Shown piece after piece: positions 16,282 to 24,075 of a stretch of 32,194 nt of DNA (its first letter is position 1; every line of letters begins with the position of its first letter). The stretch is taken from assembly GCA_027451985.1 (NCBI GenBank), contig DAIDHS010000005.1, forward strand, positions 64,267 through 96,460. The letters run 5' to 3'. Origin of the DNA: Elusimicrobiota bacterium. Lineage in GTDB: Bacteria > Elusimicrobiota > Elusimicrobia > UBA1565 > UBA9628. The translations under genes and the position numbers were made by a program. A model generated the notes under the pieces. That model saw only the letters and a program-made list of their open reading frames with translations, ran no database searches and was not told the origin of the DNA.

Positions 16282-16632
16282 TTAAGGAGATCGCCGACGG
16301 GAGTTGTCGGGTCCCAAAGTCAAGGTCGGATCGACCCGCTGGGCCCAGGCCAGGATGCCGCCCGCGACATTGACCGCCCTGTAGCCTCTGGAACAGAGAA
16401 ATTCCGTCGCCCGCGCCGAGCGTCCGCCGCTGCGGCAGTGGACGACTACCTCGACGGTCGCGTCTATTTCTTCAACGCGCTGGGGCAGCTCTCCCAGGGG
16501 AATTAGAAGAGAGCCCGGAATACGGGCTTCCTGATGCTCCTCCATCTCGCGGACGTCAAGCAGGATGAAGGAATCTTTCCGCTCAATTTTAATTTTCAAT
16601 TCTTCAACGGAAATTTCCGGGATTTTAGACAT
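16282..16632 (-). CDS. Rhodanese-domain protein
   Basis: 116 residues, a single rhodanese domain. LLDVREMEEHQEARIPG (about 24-40) carries the conserved Asp and Arg. The active loop is CRSGGRS at 66-72, with Cys66 the persulfide-forming residue, followed by VNVAGGILAW. Single-domain rhodaneses carry sulfane sulphur in the cytoplasm for thiol chemistry, cofactor thiolation or detoxification; the acceptor here is not known. There is no signal peptide. It is the first gene of the operon leading into mutM and the glycosyltransferases, with a very strong Shine-Dalgarno sequence and a perfect -10 box just upstream. The C-terminal tail after residue 100 (DPTLTLGPDNSRRRSP) is not part of the domain. 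Confidence 0.94.
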   Translation of the reverse strand: MSKIPEISVEELKIKIERKDSFILLDVREMEEHQEARIPGSLLIPLGELPQRVEEIDATVEVVVHCRSGGRSARATEFLCSRGYRAVNVAGGILAWAQRVDPTLTLGPDNSRRRSP

Positions 16633-16635
16633 AGC

Positions 16636-16643
16636 TCACCTCC
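16636..16643 (-). promoter_or_regulatory. Strong ribosome binding site of the rhodanese gene
   Basis: GGAGGTGA on the minus strand, three bases before the ATG at 16632. It is nearly the full anti-16S complement and one of the best sites in the window. Confidence 0.8.
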
Positions 16644-16658
16644 GGTTTGAGTGAAGCC

Positions 16659-16664
16659 ATTATA
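16659..16664 (-). promoter_or_regulatory. Consensus -10 box for the rhodanese-mutM-glycosyltransferase operon
   Basis: TATAAT reads perfectly on the minus strand 27 bases before the rhodanese ATG. No good -35 is visible at 16-18 bases upstream (that position falls at the end of the PLD-like gene), so the promoter is supported by the -10, position and A/T content only. Confidence 0.55.
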
Positions 16665-16680
16665 GGATTTTTGGCCGAAG

Positions 16681-16693
16681 GCCGCTTAGCGGC
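16681..16693. repeat. Inverted repeat enclosing the PLD-like gene stop codon
   Basis: GCCGCT-T-AGCGGC, six-base arms; the TAA stop of the PLD-like gene sits at its centre. A second short repeat, GGCC-GAA-GGCC, overlaps at 16673-16683. On the transcribed minus strand it is followed by A-rich sequence, not a T-run, so it is not a standard intrinsic terminator. It may protect the 3' end of the message or be chance. Confidence 0.3.
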
Positions 16694-17843
16694 GGTGGCC
16701 GCCGTCCTGCCCAAGGGACGCTTCGAACCGCTTGGCGCGGGAGAGAAGCTGTTCGAATGCTTCGGTAAAGGAATCTGCCACTTGGGATTGGGCCACGGCC
16801 GCCGGGATCTCTAGGCGGAGCATGATTTCGTGATTGTGGGGCAGGCCGCCCAGGGCGGCGTTGGATGCATTGGCGGAACCCGCGTATACGATGCGTGTGC
16901 CGTCGGCACGGCGGACGATCCAGAGCTTGACGTGCATGAGCCCTTGCCGGTCCGGCGCGGGAACGGAGCCCGGCTCCGAGCGTAGCCCGCTCAGCAGATG
17001 CGCATCGTCGGCCATGCCCTTGATCTGCGGCCAAAGGGAGTTTTCGTTGTGCATCGCCTGATCGTAGCCCGCGACCACGCGCAACCGCGATCCGGAGCGG
17101 GCTTTAAGCTGCTGGAGAACGTCGGCGATGCGCTTATCGCCGACTCGGAAATTCGTGAAGTCAAAGACGGCCGCGTCGACCTGCCGAGTATCGGGATGCT
17201 CGATGTCCTTGAAGAGGCTGGGGCCGATGGCTTCCTTGGACCAAGTGGTCAGGAGGGACCACTTGACGCGCGGATCGAAGGTGCCGCTGGGAATGCCGTC
17301 GAAAGAGGCGCCGGCCTGCGCGTCCGCGCTTTCTGCGGAGGTTTCCCCACTGCCGGCGGCTGCCGCGTCTTGCTTCGCCTCTTGGGAAAGCTGTTGCAGG
17401 GGATTGTCCTGGGTATTTCCCGGGCGGGCGGCTTTTGCGCCGACTAGACCGGGCGCTCGGGAGGGTCGCTTTGCCGCGGGTCGGCCGTGCGCGGGCCGGA
17501 TGTTCTTCGCGCCTTTGCCGACGGCAGGATTCTCCGGCGCTTCGATGGTCAGGGCATGGGCCAAACTGGCCTTGGTGATTGTGTGAAGCGCGCGCCCCGG
17601 AGCATTTATGCCCGCGTTTTGGAGAGGGTCGGCAAGCGCGGCGCTGTCTCCCATATTCCCAGGGATAATGGCCTCGCCGTCCAACTGCAGGTCCATTGAG
17701 GAGAGATTGGGGACGGCCGCAATTTGGAGGGGTGCCTCAAGAGAGGGTTCAGGCGCCTCCTCAATGGCGGCGCGGGCGGCGGGGCCCTGCAAAAACAGCA
17801 CGGCTGCGGCAAGAAAAGCGGCGAATCGATAGCGGCGTTTCAT
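16686..17843 (-). CDS. Secreted phospholipase D-like domain protein
   Basis: 385 residues from the ATG at 17843; longer in-frame starts cross the promoter of the divergent hutI gene and lack a signal. The N-terminus is a classic signal peptide: basic KRRYR, hydrophobic FAAFLAAAVLFLQG, and cleavage after ARA near residue 26. Residues about 30-180 are low-complexity, rich in Ala, Pro, Gln and Ser. The PLD-like domain follows from about 185: VDAAVFDFTNFRVGDKRIADVL, RLRVVAGYDQ, His304-x-Lys306, then G322-S323-x-N325, and HNHEIMLRLE at the end. Only one HxK(x)nGSxN motif is present, so a dimer would be needed for a two-histidine active site, as in Nuc-type nucleases. The Asp of the HKD motif is displaced by insertion. 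Periplasmic or extracellular phosphodiesterase/nuclease is plausible; the substrate is unknown. Confidence 0.8.
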   Translation of the reverse strand: MKRRYRFAAFLAAAVLFLQGPAARAAIEEAPEPSLEAPLQIAAVPNLSSMDLQLDGEAIIPGNMGDSAALADPLQNAGINAPGRALHTITKASLAHALTIEAPENPAVGKGAKNIRPAHGRPAAKRPSRAPGLVGAKAARPGNTQDNPLQQLSQEAKQDAAAAGSGETSAESADAQAGASFDGIPSGTFDPRVKWSLLTTWSKEAIGPSLFKDIEHPDTRQVDAAVFDFTNFRVGDKRIADVLQQLKARSGSRLRVVAGYDQAMHNENSLWPQIKGMADDAHLLSGLRSEPGSVPAPDRQGLMHVKLWIVRRADGTRIVYAGSANASNAALGGLPHNHEIMLRLEIPAAVAQSQVADSFTEAFEQLLSRAKRFEASLGQDGGHRR

Positions 17844-17973
17844 GCTTAGACGATACTTAATGCCTGCGGGCCGCGCGTGGGCTAAAAGTCCCAGGGCTCG
17901 GAAGTCATTAGGCCCATTTTGAAACGCTCGTTCAGGACCACCGGGTGCGGAAAAGCCGAGGCTCCGCGTTTTG

Positions 17974-17979
17974 TAGAAT
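17974..17979 (+). promoter_or_regulatory. -10-like box six bases from the hutI GTG start
   Basis: TAGAAT (five of six matches to TATAAT) ends at 17979 and the hutI start codon is at 17986. Transcription would begin on or next to the start codon, giving a leaderless message, and indeed no Shine-Dalgarno sequence precedes the GTG. No clear -35 box is seen. The 142-base divergent gap (17844-17985) holds nothing else I can name. Confidence 0.4.
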
Positions 17980-17985
17980 ACCATC

Positions 17986-19281
17986 GTGAAAACCCTAATC
18001 TGCGGCATCGGCCAGCTTTTGACCATGGCCGGGCCAGACGAGCCGCGGCGCGGCAAATGGATGGGATCCTTGGCGCTCATCCGCGGCGGAGCGCTTCTCA
18101 TCGGAGACGGGGTCATTCTAGCCGCGGGCCGTGAGGAATCGGTCTTGCGCGCGGAAGGAGCCTCCCAAGCTCGGAGCGTGGATGTCGGCGGGCGCGTGGT
18201 GTCTCCGGGCTTCGTGGACAGCCATTCTCACGCGCTCTTCGCGGGTCCCCGCCTGGCGGATTTCGAGGCCCGCTCCTCGGGCCGGAGCTATGAGGAGATT
18301 GCGGCTTCAGGCGGGGGGATTTTATCCTCGGTCGACGGCGTGCGGGGTTGCCCTGAGGCGAAGTTGGTCGAACTGCTCGCGGTGCGCACTGAAAAAATCC
18401 TGGCTTGCGGAACTACGACTCTCGAGGTCAAGTCCGGCTACGGGCTTGAGCTTTCCTCGGAGCTCAAGATGCTGCGCGCTCTCAAAGAGGCGGCCGGACG
18501 CACGCCGCTCGATCTCGTTCCCACCTTCCTGGGCGCGCACGCTCTGCCGGCCGAGATGGCTGGGCGGAAGGGCGAGTATGTGGACCGCATTGTGGAAGAG
18601 ATGATTCCGGCCGTCGCCCGGGAGAATCTCGCGCGTTTCGCTGACGTGTTCTGCGACGAGGGTTATTTTACCCTGGAGCAAGCCCAGCGGGTATTGGCAT
18701 CTGCGGCTCGGGCGGGTTTCGGGCTTAAAATTCACGCGGAGCAGCTTGCGCGCACCGGAGCTTCGGCTCTGGCCGCGCGCCTTGGAGCCTCTTCCGCCGA
18801 TCATCTGGATCACGCTTCGGACGCGGACATTGAGGCGCTTTTATCCGGCCCGACGGTCGCGGCCCTGGTCCCGGGATCGAACTATTTTCTGGGCGCGGCC
18901 TACCCGCCCGCCCGAAAGCTCATCGACCGCGGCGCGGCCGTGGCCCTGGCGACGGACTTCAACCCCGGCACCTGCCCATGCTGGGACATGCGCCAGATTA
19001 TGTCTATTGCCTGCACGCAGATGAAGATGACTCCTGCCGAGACCTGGGTCGCGGCCACTATTAACGGGGCGTGCGCCTTGGGCCTGCAGAAAACACGCGG
19101 CTCGCTTGAGCCGGGCAAAACGGCCGATGCGGTGTGCTGGGACGCAGAGGATTACCGCGAGATTCCCTATTACTTCGGCGGTTTGAGCGTCGCATGGACG
19201 ATGAAGGCCGGAACGTTCGTTTCCGGGAAAATTCCGGCCGAGGCCGGGCCTGCGCATGAAAATACTGCTCTTCGATCTTGA
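17986..19281 (+). CDS. hutI: Imidazolonepropionase
   Basis: 431 residues, amidohydrolase superfamily. It hydrolyses 4-imidazolone-5-propanoate to N-formimino-L-glutamate, the third step of histidine degradation, in the cytoplasm. Metal and catalytic residues are visible: GFVDSHSHALFAGPR (His80-x-His82), TTLEVKSGYGLE near 144, FLGAHALP with His185, KIHAEQL with His250, DHLDH near 272, and TDFNPGTCPCWDMRQIMSIAC with Asp324. These are specific to HutI and separate it from other amidohydrolases. The start is GTG at 17986 with no ribosome site (see the -10 entry). Its last codons overlap the HAD gene by 26 bases. ftcD, the next enzyme of the folate-dependent branch, is three genes downstream; hutH and hutU are not in view. 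Confidence 0.96.
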   Translation: MKTLICGIGQLLTMAGPDEPRRGKWMGSLALIRGGALLIGDGVILAAGREESVLRAEGASQARSVDVGGRVVSPGFVDSHSHALFAGPRLADFEARSSGRSYEEIAASGGGILSSVDGVRGCPEAKLVELLAVRTEKILACGTTTLEVKSGYGLELSSELKMLRALKEAAGRTPLDLVPTFLGAHALPAEMAGRKGEYVDRIVEEMIPAVARENLARFADVFCDEGYFTLEQAQRVLASAARAGFGLKIHAEQLARTGASALAARLGASSADHLDHASDADIEALLSGPTVAALVPGSNYFLGAAYPPARKLIDRGAAVALATDFNPGTCPCWDMRQIMSIACTQMKMTPAETWVAATINGACALGLQKTRGSLEPGKTADAVCWDAEDYREIPYYFGGLSVAWTMKAGTFVSGKIPAEAGPAHENTALRS

Positions 19282-19951
19282 CGGCACGCTGGTGCGCGCG
19301 GGCGGCGCCGGGCGCGTGGCGCTCAACTGCGCCGCGCATCGCCTCTACGGCAAAAAACGCGTGTGCGACGAGTTGAGCTTGGCGGGGCGCACGGATTTGT
19401 ACAACTTTTCGCGGGTCTGCCGGCTGGCGACGGGCCGCAGGCCCACGCGGGCCGAGGTTGAGCGCCTGCACGCCGAATATCTGCGGATACTCCCTTATTA
19501 CGTGCGCCGCGCCGTGACCCGCGGAACCTATCTGTTGGCGCCCGGCATCAAGGACTTGCTTAAAAGGCTTTCGCGTGAAAAAGACGTCATGCTGGGTTTG
19601 GGCACGGGCAACATGGAGAAGGGCGCGCACATCAAGCTGGCGCCCTCCGGGCTGCGCCGTTATTTTCTTTTCGGCGGCTACGGATCGGATTCCTACCATC
19701 GCCCGGTTATCCTCAAGAAGGCCGTGGCCCGGGCCGAGAAAGCGGCCGGGAAAAAAGCCCGGCGCGGGGAGGTCTACGTCATCGGCGACACGCCGCTCGA
19801 CGTCGCCGCCGGCAGAAAGGCGGGATTTAAGACCGTCGCGGTCGGCACGGGGTTCGCCGCGTGGAGGGATTTGGTCCGGGCCAAGCCGGATTTTCTGGCC
19901 CGAGATTTCAGGGGGACGACACGATGGCTCAAGTGGCTCGATATAAAATGA
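19256..19951 (+). CDS. HAD-superfamily hydrolase (phosphatase-like)
   Basis: 231 residues. The N-terminal motif LLFDLDGTLVRAGG gives the Asp nucleophile and acid/base (residues 7 and 9). A helical cap follows (about 15-95). LGLGTGN is motif II, Lys in HRPVILKKAV is motif III, and VYVIGDTPLDVAAGRKAG is motif IV, with the acidic metal ligands. The arrangement fits the phosphoglycolate phosphatase-like (Gph) subgroup. The substrate is unknown; in this operon it might clear a phosphorylated or damaged metabolite, but that is speculation. It overlaps hutI by 26 bases and the aldehyde dehydrogenase start by 28, so it is clearly in the same operon. Confidence 0.88.
   Translation: MKILLFDLDGTLVRAGGAGRVALNCAAHRLYGKKRVCDELSLAGRTDLYNFSRVCRLATGRRPTRAEVERLHAEYLRILPYYVRRAVTRGTYLLAPGIKDLLKRLSREKDVMLGLGTGNMEKGAHIKLAPSGLRRYFLFGGYGSDSYHRPVILKKAVARAEKAAGKKARRGEVYVIGDTPLDVAAGRKAGFKTVAVGTGFAAWRDLVRAKPDFLARDFRGTTRWLKWLDIK
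19910..19916 (+). promoter_or_regulatory. Ribosome binding site deciding the aldehyde dehydrogenase start
   Basis: AGGGGGA lies seven bases before the ATG at 19924, inside the end of the HAD gene. It favours this start over the later ATG at 19948, which overlaps the HAD stop as ATGA. Confidence 0.55.
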
Positions 19952-21270
19952 CGCAGGATAAAACTGGGCAAACGGAGATTCTGGCCCAGTCTGCAGCGGA
20001 CGCGTTCGCGCAAACTTCCGCCATGCCGTCCTATTCACGTGCCCAGATTTTAGCCAAGATTGCCGCGGCCATCGAGTCCGAATCAGAGGCTTTCGCCCGG
20101 CTTATTACCGGGGAAGTCAGGAAACCCATTAAGGAATCCCGCCGGGAGGTCGCCCGCGCGGTGTTCACCTTCAAGTGGGCCAGCGAGGAGGCCAGGCGTT
20201 TCGGCGGAGAGCTTCTGCCTTTGGATTTAGACGAGGCTAGCCGCGGCCGGCAAGCGCTGACCCGGCGTGCGCCATCGGGCCCCGCGCTGTTTATCACGCC
20301 GTTTAACTTTCCTCTCAACTTGGTCGCGCATAAAGTGGCGCCGGCCGTGGCCGTGGGCGTGCCGTTTGTCTTGAAGCCCGCTCCGCACGCGCCCAAGACG
20401 GCTGCCAAGCTTGTCGACATCATCATCGGAGCCGGGTGGCCGAAAGACGCCGCGGGCTTGGCCGTCCTGGACAATGAGGACGCCGAGGTTCTCGCCAGGG
20501 ACGAGCGCTTTTCCGTGCTGTCCTTCACCGGAAGCGCAAAGGTGGGCTGGCATCTGAAATCCTGCGCCGGGAAGAAGCGCGTGCTTCTGGAACTCGGGGG
20601 CAACGCCGCGGTCTACGTGGATGCGGGCGCCGACGTCGCTTGGGCGGCCGCGCGCTGCGCGTGGGGCGCGTTTTATTATTCCGGACAGGTGTGTATCTCG
20701 GTCCAGAGAATCTACGTCGAGGAGTCGATTTACGATAAATTCAAGGATCTGCTGCTTCAAAACGCGGCCGAACTCAAGCTCGGAGATCCGACCGATGAGA
20801 AGACCGACATCGGCCCGCTTATTTCCGAGGACGCGGCCAAAAGGGTGGAGGATTGGATCAGGGAAGCCGCCGCGGGAGGCGGGAAAATCCTGTGCGGAGG
20901 CAAGCGTCGGGGCGACGTCATCGAGCCGACCATCGTGGAGAACGCGCCGGCGTCCTGTCGCTTGTCCTGCGAGGAGGCTTTCGGGCCCGTGGCGGTGCTG
21001 GAAAAAGTGGAGACCAAAATCCACGCGCTCGACAAGCTCTGCGAAGGCCGCTACGGCCTGCAGGCCGGTATTTTCACCAATGACTTGTCCTTCGCCTTCG
21101 AGGCCTGGCAGCGCGTGCCGGTGGGAGGCTTGGTTGTCAACGACATCCCGGCTTTCCGCTCGGACGCCATGCCCTACGGCGGCATCCGCGACTCCGGGAC
21201 GGGCCGGGAAGGCGTGCGCTATGCCATGGAGGAAATGACGGAACTGCGGACGCTGGTTTTAAAGCCGTGA
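19924..21270 (+). CDS. NAD(P)-dependent aldehyde dehydrogenase family protein
   Basis: 448 residues, slightly shorter than the usual 470-500. Catalytic features are complete: PFNFPLN with Asn128 (oxyanion), FVLKPAP with Lys151 (cofactor), FTGSAKVG at 201, LELGGNAA with Glu223 as general base, and SGQVCIS with Cys257 as nucleophile. EEAFGPVAVL and the C-terminal PYGGIRDSG are also typical. It oxidises an aldehyde to an acid with NAD(P)+ in the cytoplasm; the substrate cannot be fixed from sequence. It is closest in feel to lactaldehyde/sulfolactaldehyde-type enzymes, a weak impression only. It sits between hutI-HAD and ftcD, and aldehyde oxidation is not part of the textbook histidine pathway. 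The start is chosen by the AGGGGGA site at 19910; ATG 19948 is the alternative. Confidence 0.92.
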   Translation: MAQVARYKMTQDKTGQTEILAQSAADAFAQTSAMPSYSRAQILAKIAAAIESESEAFARLITGEVRKPIKESRREVARAVFTFKWASEEARRFGGELLPLDLDEASRGRQALTRRAPSGPALFITPFNFPLNLVAHKVAPAVAVGVPFVLKPAPHAPKTAAKLVDIIIGAGWPKDAAGLAVLDNEDAEVLARDERFSVLSFTGSAKVGWHLKSCAGKKRVLLELGGNAAVYVDAGADVAWAAARCAWGAFYYSGQVCISVQRIYVEESIYDKFKDLLLQNAAELKLGDPTDEKTDIGPLISEDAAKRVEDWIREAAAGGGKILCGGKRRGDVIEPTIVENAPASCRLSCEEAFGPVAVLEKVETKIHALDKLCEGRYGLQAGIFTNDLSFAFEAWQRVPVGGLVVNDIPAFRSDAMPYGGIRDSGTGREGVRYAMEEMTELRTLVLKP

Positions 21271-21279
21271 CGGCAATTT

Positions 21280-21287
21280 AAGGAGGT
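21280..21287 (+). promoter_or_regulatory. Near-perfect ribosome binding site of ftcD
   Basis: AAGGAGGT four bases before the ATG at 21292. It is the strongest Shine-Dalgarno sequence in the operon and suggests ftcD is translated at a higher rate than its overlapping upstream genes. Confidence 0.8.
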
Positions 21288-21291
21288 TGAG

Positions 21292-22803
21292 ATGACCGCT
21301 TTAGTCGAGTGCGTGCCCAATTTCTCGGAAGGACGGGACAAGGCCAAGGTGGAGGCCGTCGTGGCCGCCGCCAAGTCCGTGCCAGGCGTGACGATCTTGG
21401 ACGTCGAGACCGACGCGGATCACAACCGCTGCGTGCTGTCCTTCGTCGCGCCGCCCCAGGCCGCGGCGGAGGCCTGCTTCGCGGTGGCCAGGAAATCCTG
21501 CGATCTTATCGACTTGAACGTCCACAAAGGCGAGCATCCGCGCATGGGCGCTGTCGACGTCATCCCCTTCATCCCCGTGCGCGGCGTTTCCGTTGAGGAC
21601 TGCGTCAAGCTTGCGGAAGCCTTGGCCCGGCGCATCGGGGAGGAACTGCGGATTCCTGCCTACCTCTACGACTTGGCCGCGCGCGTGCCCGAGAGGAAGG
21701 ATTTGGCCAGCGTGCGCAAAGGACAGTTCGAAGGACTGCGGGATTTGATCGGCAAAGATCCGTCCCGCGCGCCCGATTTCGGGCCCAATCGCATCCATCC
21801 GACCGCCGGAGCCGTGGCCGTGGGCGCGCGCCGGCAAATCGTCAATTTCAACTTGAACCTCGATACCGCGGACATGGCCGCGGGCAAGGATATCGCCAAG
21901 CGCCTGCGCGCCTCGGGCGGAGGCCTTCCCTGCGTGCGCGCCAAGGAAATCCTGCTTGAAAAGCGCGGCCAGGTCCAGATTTCGACCGTGCTGACCGATT
22001 ATAAGACCACGTCCATGCGCCGCGTCCTCGCCGAGGCCATGATGCTCTCTGGCGGGCACGGCGCTAAAATCGTCACGACCGAAATCGTCGGCCTGCTGCC
22101 GCGCGAGGCGCTGCTCGATTTTGCCGTCGAGACTTTGACGCTGGAAAACTTCAATCCCGCGGTCCAGATTCTGGAAAACCGGCTCGAGGCCCTGGGGATA
22201 GGAGCACAAGGAGGATCTGAAAACGGCTCCAGGCCGGAGTGGCTGCGGGCGTCCGAGACGCTTTCGCAGGCGCTGGCCAGCACCGCGCCCGTGCCAGGCG
22301 GAGGCTCGGCTGCGGCTGCGGCGGGCGCCATGGGCTGCGCCTTGGGCATGATGGCCATGGGCATCAGCCTCAAGTCCAAAAAGCTTGATCCAGCCAAGCG
22401 CCCTTTGCTGGAGCGAGGACTCGAAGGCATGGGGATGGCCCGCGACGAATTGCAGGCGCTCACCGGCGAGGACGCCGAATCCTTCGCGGGTTTCGGCAGC
22501 GCCATGGCTCTTACTAAAGACGATCCGTCACGCGCGGCGAGGATTCAGGAAGCGCTAGCGGCCGCCGCAGAGGTTCCTTTGCGCACGGCCGCCGCCGCGC
22601 AGAGGGCCCATGCCGCGGCCAAGGCACTGGCGCCGGCGGTTTCTTCCGCTGTAGCCTCGGATTTAAACTGCGCTCTGCATCTTTTGAAGGCCGCGGTCTT
22701 GTGCGCGGCGGAGAACGTGCGCATTAATATCTCCGGGCTGAATGACCGCGATAAGGCCGCGGCGTTGGAAGCGCGCCTTAACGACGTCCTGCAAGCCATT
22801 TAG
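21292..22803 (+). CDS. ftcD: Bifunctional glutamate formimidoyltransferase / formimidoyl-THF cyclodeaminase
   Basis: 503 residues, comparable with the fused animal enzyme (about 540). The N-terminal transferase (1 to about 300) starts LVECVPNFSEG. It has LNVHKGEHPRMGAVDVIPF with His82, the catalytic histidine at the same number as in the mammalian protein, and GPNRIHPTAGAVAVGAR. The C-terminal cyclodeaminase (about 315-503) has TAPVPGGGSAAAAAGAMG at 331 and EDAESF near 393 with the catalytic acid. It moves the formimino group from formiminoglutamate to tetrahydrofolate, then releases ammonia to give 5,10-methenyl-THF, linking histidine breakdown to one-carbon metabolism. It follows the aldehyde dehydrogenase by 21 bases and precedes an MFS transporter by 12. 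Both halves look intact. Confidence 0.96.
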   Translation: MTALVECVPNFSEGRDKAKVEAVVAAAKSVPGVTILDVETDADHNRCVLSFVAPPQAAAEACFAVARKSCDLIDLNVHKGEHPRMGAVDVIPFIPVRGVSVEDCVKLAEALARRIGEELRIPAYLYDLAARVPERKDLASVRKGQFEGLRDLIGKDPSRAPDFGPNRIHPTAGAVAVGARRQIVNFNLNLDTADMAAGKDIAKRLRASGGGLPCVRAKEILLEKRGQVQISTVLTDYKTTSMRRVLAEAMMLSGGHGAKIVTTEIVGLLPREALLDFAVETLTLENFNPAVQILENRLEALGIGAQGGSENGSRPEWLRASETLSQALASTAPVPGGGSAAAAAGAMGCALGMMAMGISLKSKKLDPAKRPLLERGLEGMGMARDELQALTGEDAESFAGFGSAMALTKDDPSRAARIQEALAAAAEVPLRTAAAAQRAHAAAKALAPAVSSAVASDLNCALHLLKAAVLCAAENVRINISGLNDRDKAAALEARLNDVLQAI

Positions 22804-22815
22804 AGCGCTGAAGCG

Positions 22816-24051
22816 ATGCGTTCCATCCTGAGCCGCTCCTGGCTCATTCTGTTTTGCCGCGTGCTCATGTCTGCCGGCTATTCTCTCGCGTTTCCTTATT
22901 TCGCGGTTTATTTGAGCCGGCAGCGCAGCTTTTCTCTTGAGATGATCGGCGCCGCCATGGCGGCCAGCCTACTCGTTTCCGCCCTGGCACAAATCTTAGG
23001 AGGCCGCGCCGCGGATCAAATGGGCCGCCGGCCGGTGATGCTTGGAGGGGTTGGGGCCCGGGCATTATTCATCCTGGGGCTGGCCTTTGCCGTGCGCGCC
23101 GAGGCAGGCTTCGCCGCGCTTGTGGCTCTGCATTTTGCCGGCAGTTTTGCGGGCGGCTTTTTCGACGCCTCCTCTGATGCCTGGGTATCGGATTGGTTCT
23201 CAGAGGACGAGCGCCTGCAGGCTTTTAGCTGGATCCGCACGGGCGGCAATTTGGGGTGGGCCTTGGGCCCGGTGCTGGGGGGATTTTTAATGAACGGCGC
23301 CGGCTACGCTGAACTTTTTTTCTGGGCCGCGGCCGTTTACGCGGCGTGCCTTCTTTTTCTCGCGGCGCTGCTTCCGGAGTCTCATCCGGTCAAAAGCGCG
23401 GCGGATAAATCCGGGGAAGAAAGCCTTGCCAGGGCCGCGGGAGATTCGCGGCTTTGGATGTTGGGCGCGGGAACAATCCTGATTGGGACTGTCATGTCGC
23501 AGCTGGTTACGCCCCTGTCCTTGTATGCTGTCGATTTCCTGCGCATGAGCGCAGGACAGGTGGGACTGCTCTTTTCGCTCAACGGCGCCATCGTGGTCCT
23601 GTTTCAAATTCCGGTTTCGCATTTCGGACGAGGGGTGAAGCTGAGCTTTTTTTTGTGCGGGGGCTGCCTTCTCTACGCTCTAGGCTATGCGTCCTTGGCC
23701 GCGATTGTCCACCCGGAAATGGTCGCTGCGGCCGTTGCGGTCGTTACTTGCGGCGAGATTTTGGTCAGCCCTGCCTTGAACGCAGTAGCCGCCAACCTGG
23801 CTGCGGAAGAAACCCGCGGCACCTATCTGGGCGCCCTACGCTTTTTTCGCCAGATCGGCTGGGCGGTCGGCCCCTGGATCGGCGGCTTCGGTTTGACGCG
23901 CTGGGGCGGAGCGTTTCCCTGCCCTTATTGGTTGATAATCGGCGCTTGCTCCGTCGCCGCCGCGGGAGTTTTCGCGCGGCTTAGGGCATATTTGAGCGAA
24001 CGTGAAGAGGGACTAACTCCGGAACTTAAAGGAGTTCCGGAAGCGGCATAG
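22816..24051 (+). CDS. Major facilitator superfamily transporter
   Basis: 411 residues with about 12 hydrophobic helices in two six-helix halves. The loop between helices 2 and 3 carries the MFS motif A as GGRAADQMGRRPVML (about residue 55). Motif-like GGNLGWALGPVLGGF is near 145 (antiporter-like helix 5) and a repeat-like FRQIGWAVGPWIGGF is in the second half. This resembles multidrug/sugar-type proton-coupled exporters. The substrate is not predictable; as the last gene of the hutI-ftcD operon it could carry histidine, a related amino acid or a product, but this is inference. The start ATG follows ftcD by 12 bases. It ends 24 bases from the convergent pckG stop. Confidence 0.9.
   Translation: MRSILSRSWLILFCRVLMSAGYSLAFPYFAVYLSRQRSFSLEMIGAAMAASLLVSALAQILGGRAADQMGRRPVMLGGVGARALFILGLAFAVRAEAGFAALVALHFAGSFAGGFFDASSDAWVSDWFSEDERLQAFSWIRTGGNLGWALGPVLGGFLMNGAGYAELFFWAAAVYAACLLFLAALLPESHPVKSAADKSGEESLARAAGDSRLWMLGAGTILIGTVMSQLVTPLSLYAVDFLRMSAGQVGLLFSLNGAIVVLFQIPVSHFGRGVKLSFFLCGGCLLYALGYASLAAIVHPEMVAAAVAVVTCGEILVSPALNAVAANLAAEETRGTYLGALRFFRQIGWAVGPWIGGFGLTRWGGAFPCPYWLIIGACSVAAAGVFARLRAYLSEREEGLTPELKGVPEAA
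24018..24041. repeat. Inverted repeat at the 3' end of the MFS gene
   Basis: TCCGGAACT-TAAAGG-AGTTCCGGA, nine-base perfect arms with a six-base loop, inside the last codons of the transporter. An overlapping alternative stem pairs AACTCC (24015-24020) with GGAGTT (24031-24036). No T-run follows in either direction. It may act as a 3' hairpin between the convergent operons, since no other terminator is seen in the 24-base gap. Confidence 0.45.
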
Positions 24052-24075
24052 AGCGGCGTTCGAAAAGCCGTGTGC

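Noticed and set aside
19061-20038. 325-codon minus-strand frame across hutI, HAD and ALDH
   Set aside because: It crosses three well-defined genes and is a shadow of GC-rich coding DNA.
21301-22209. 302-codon minus-strand frame opposite ftcD
   Set aside because: Antisense shadow; His/Arg/Gly-rich composition without domain structure.
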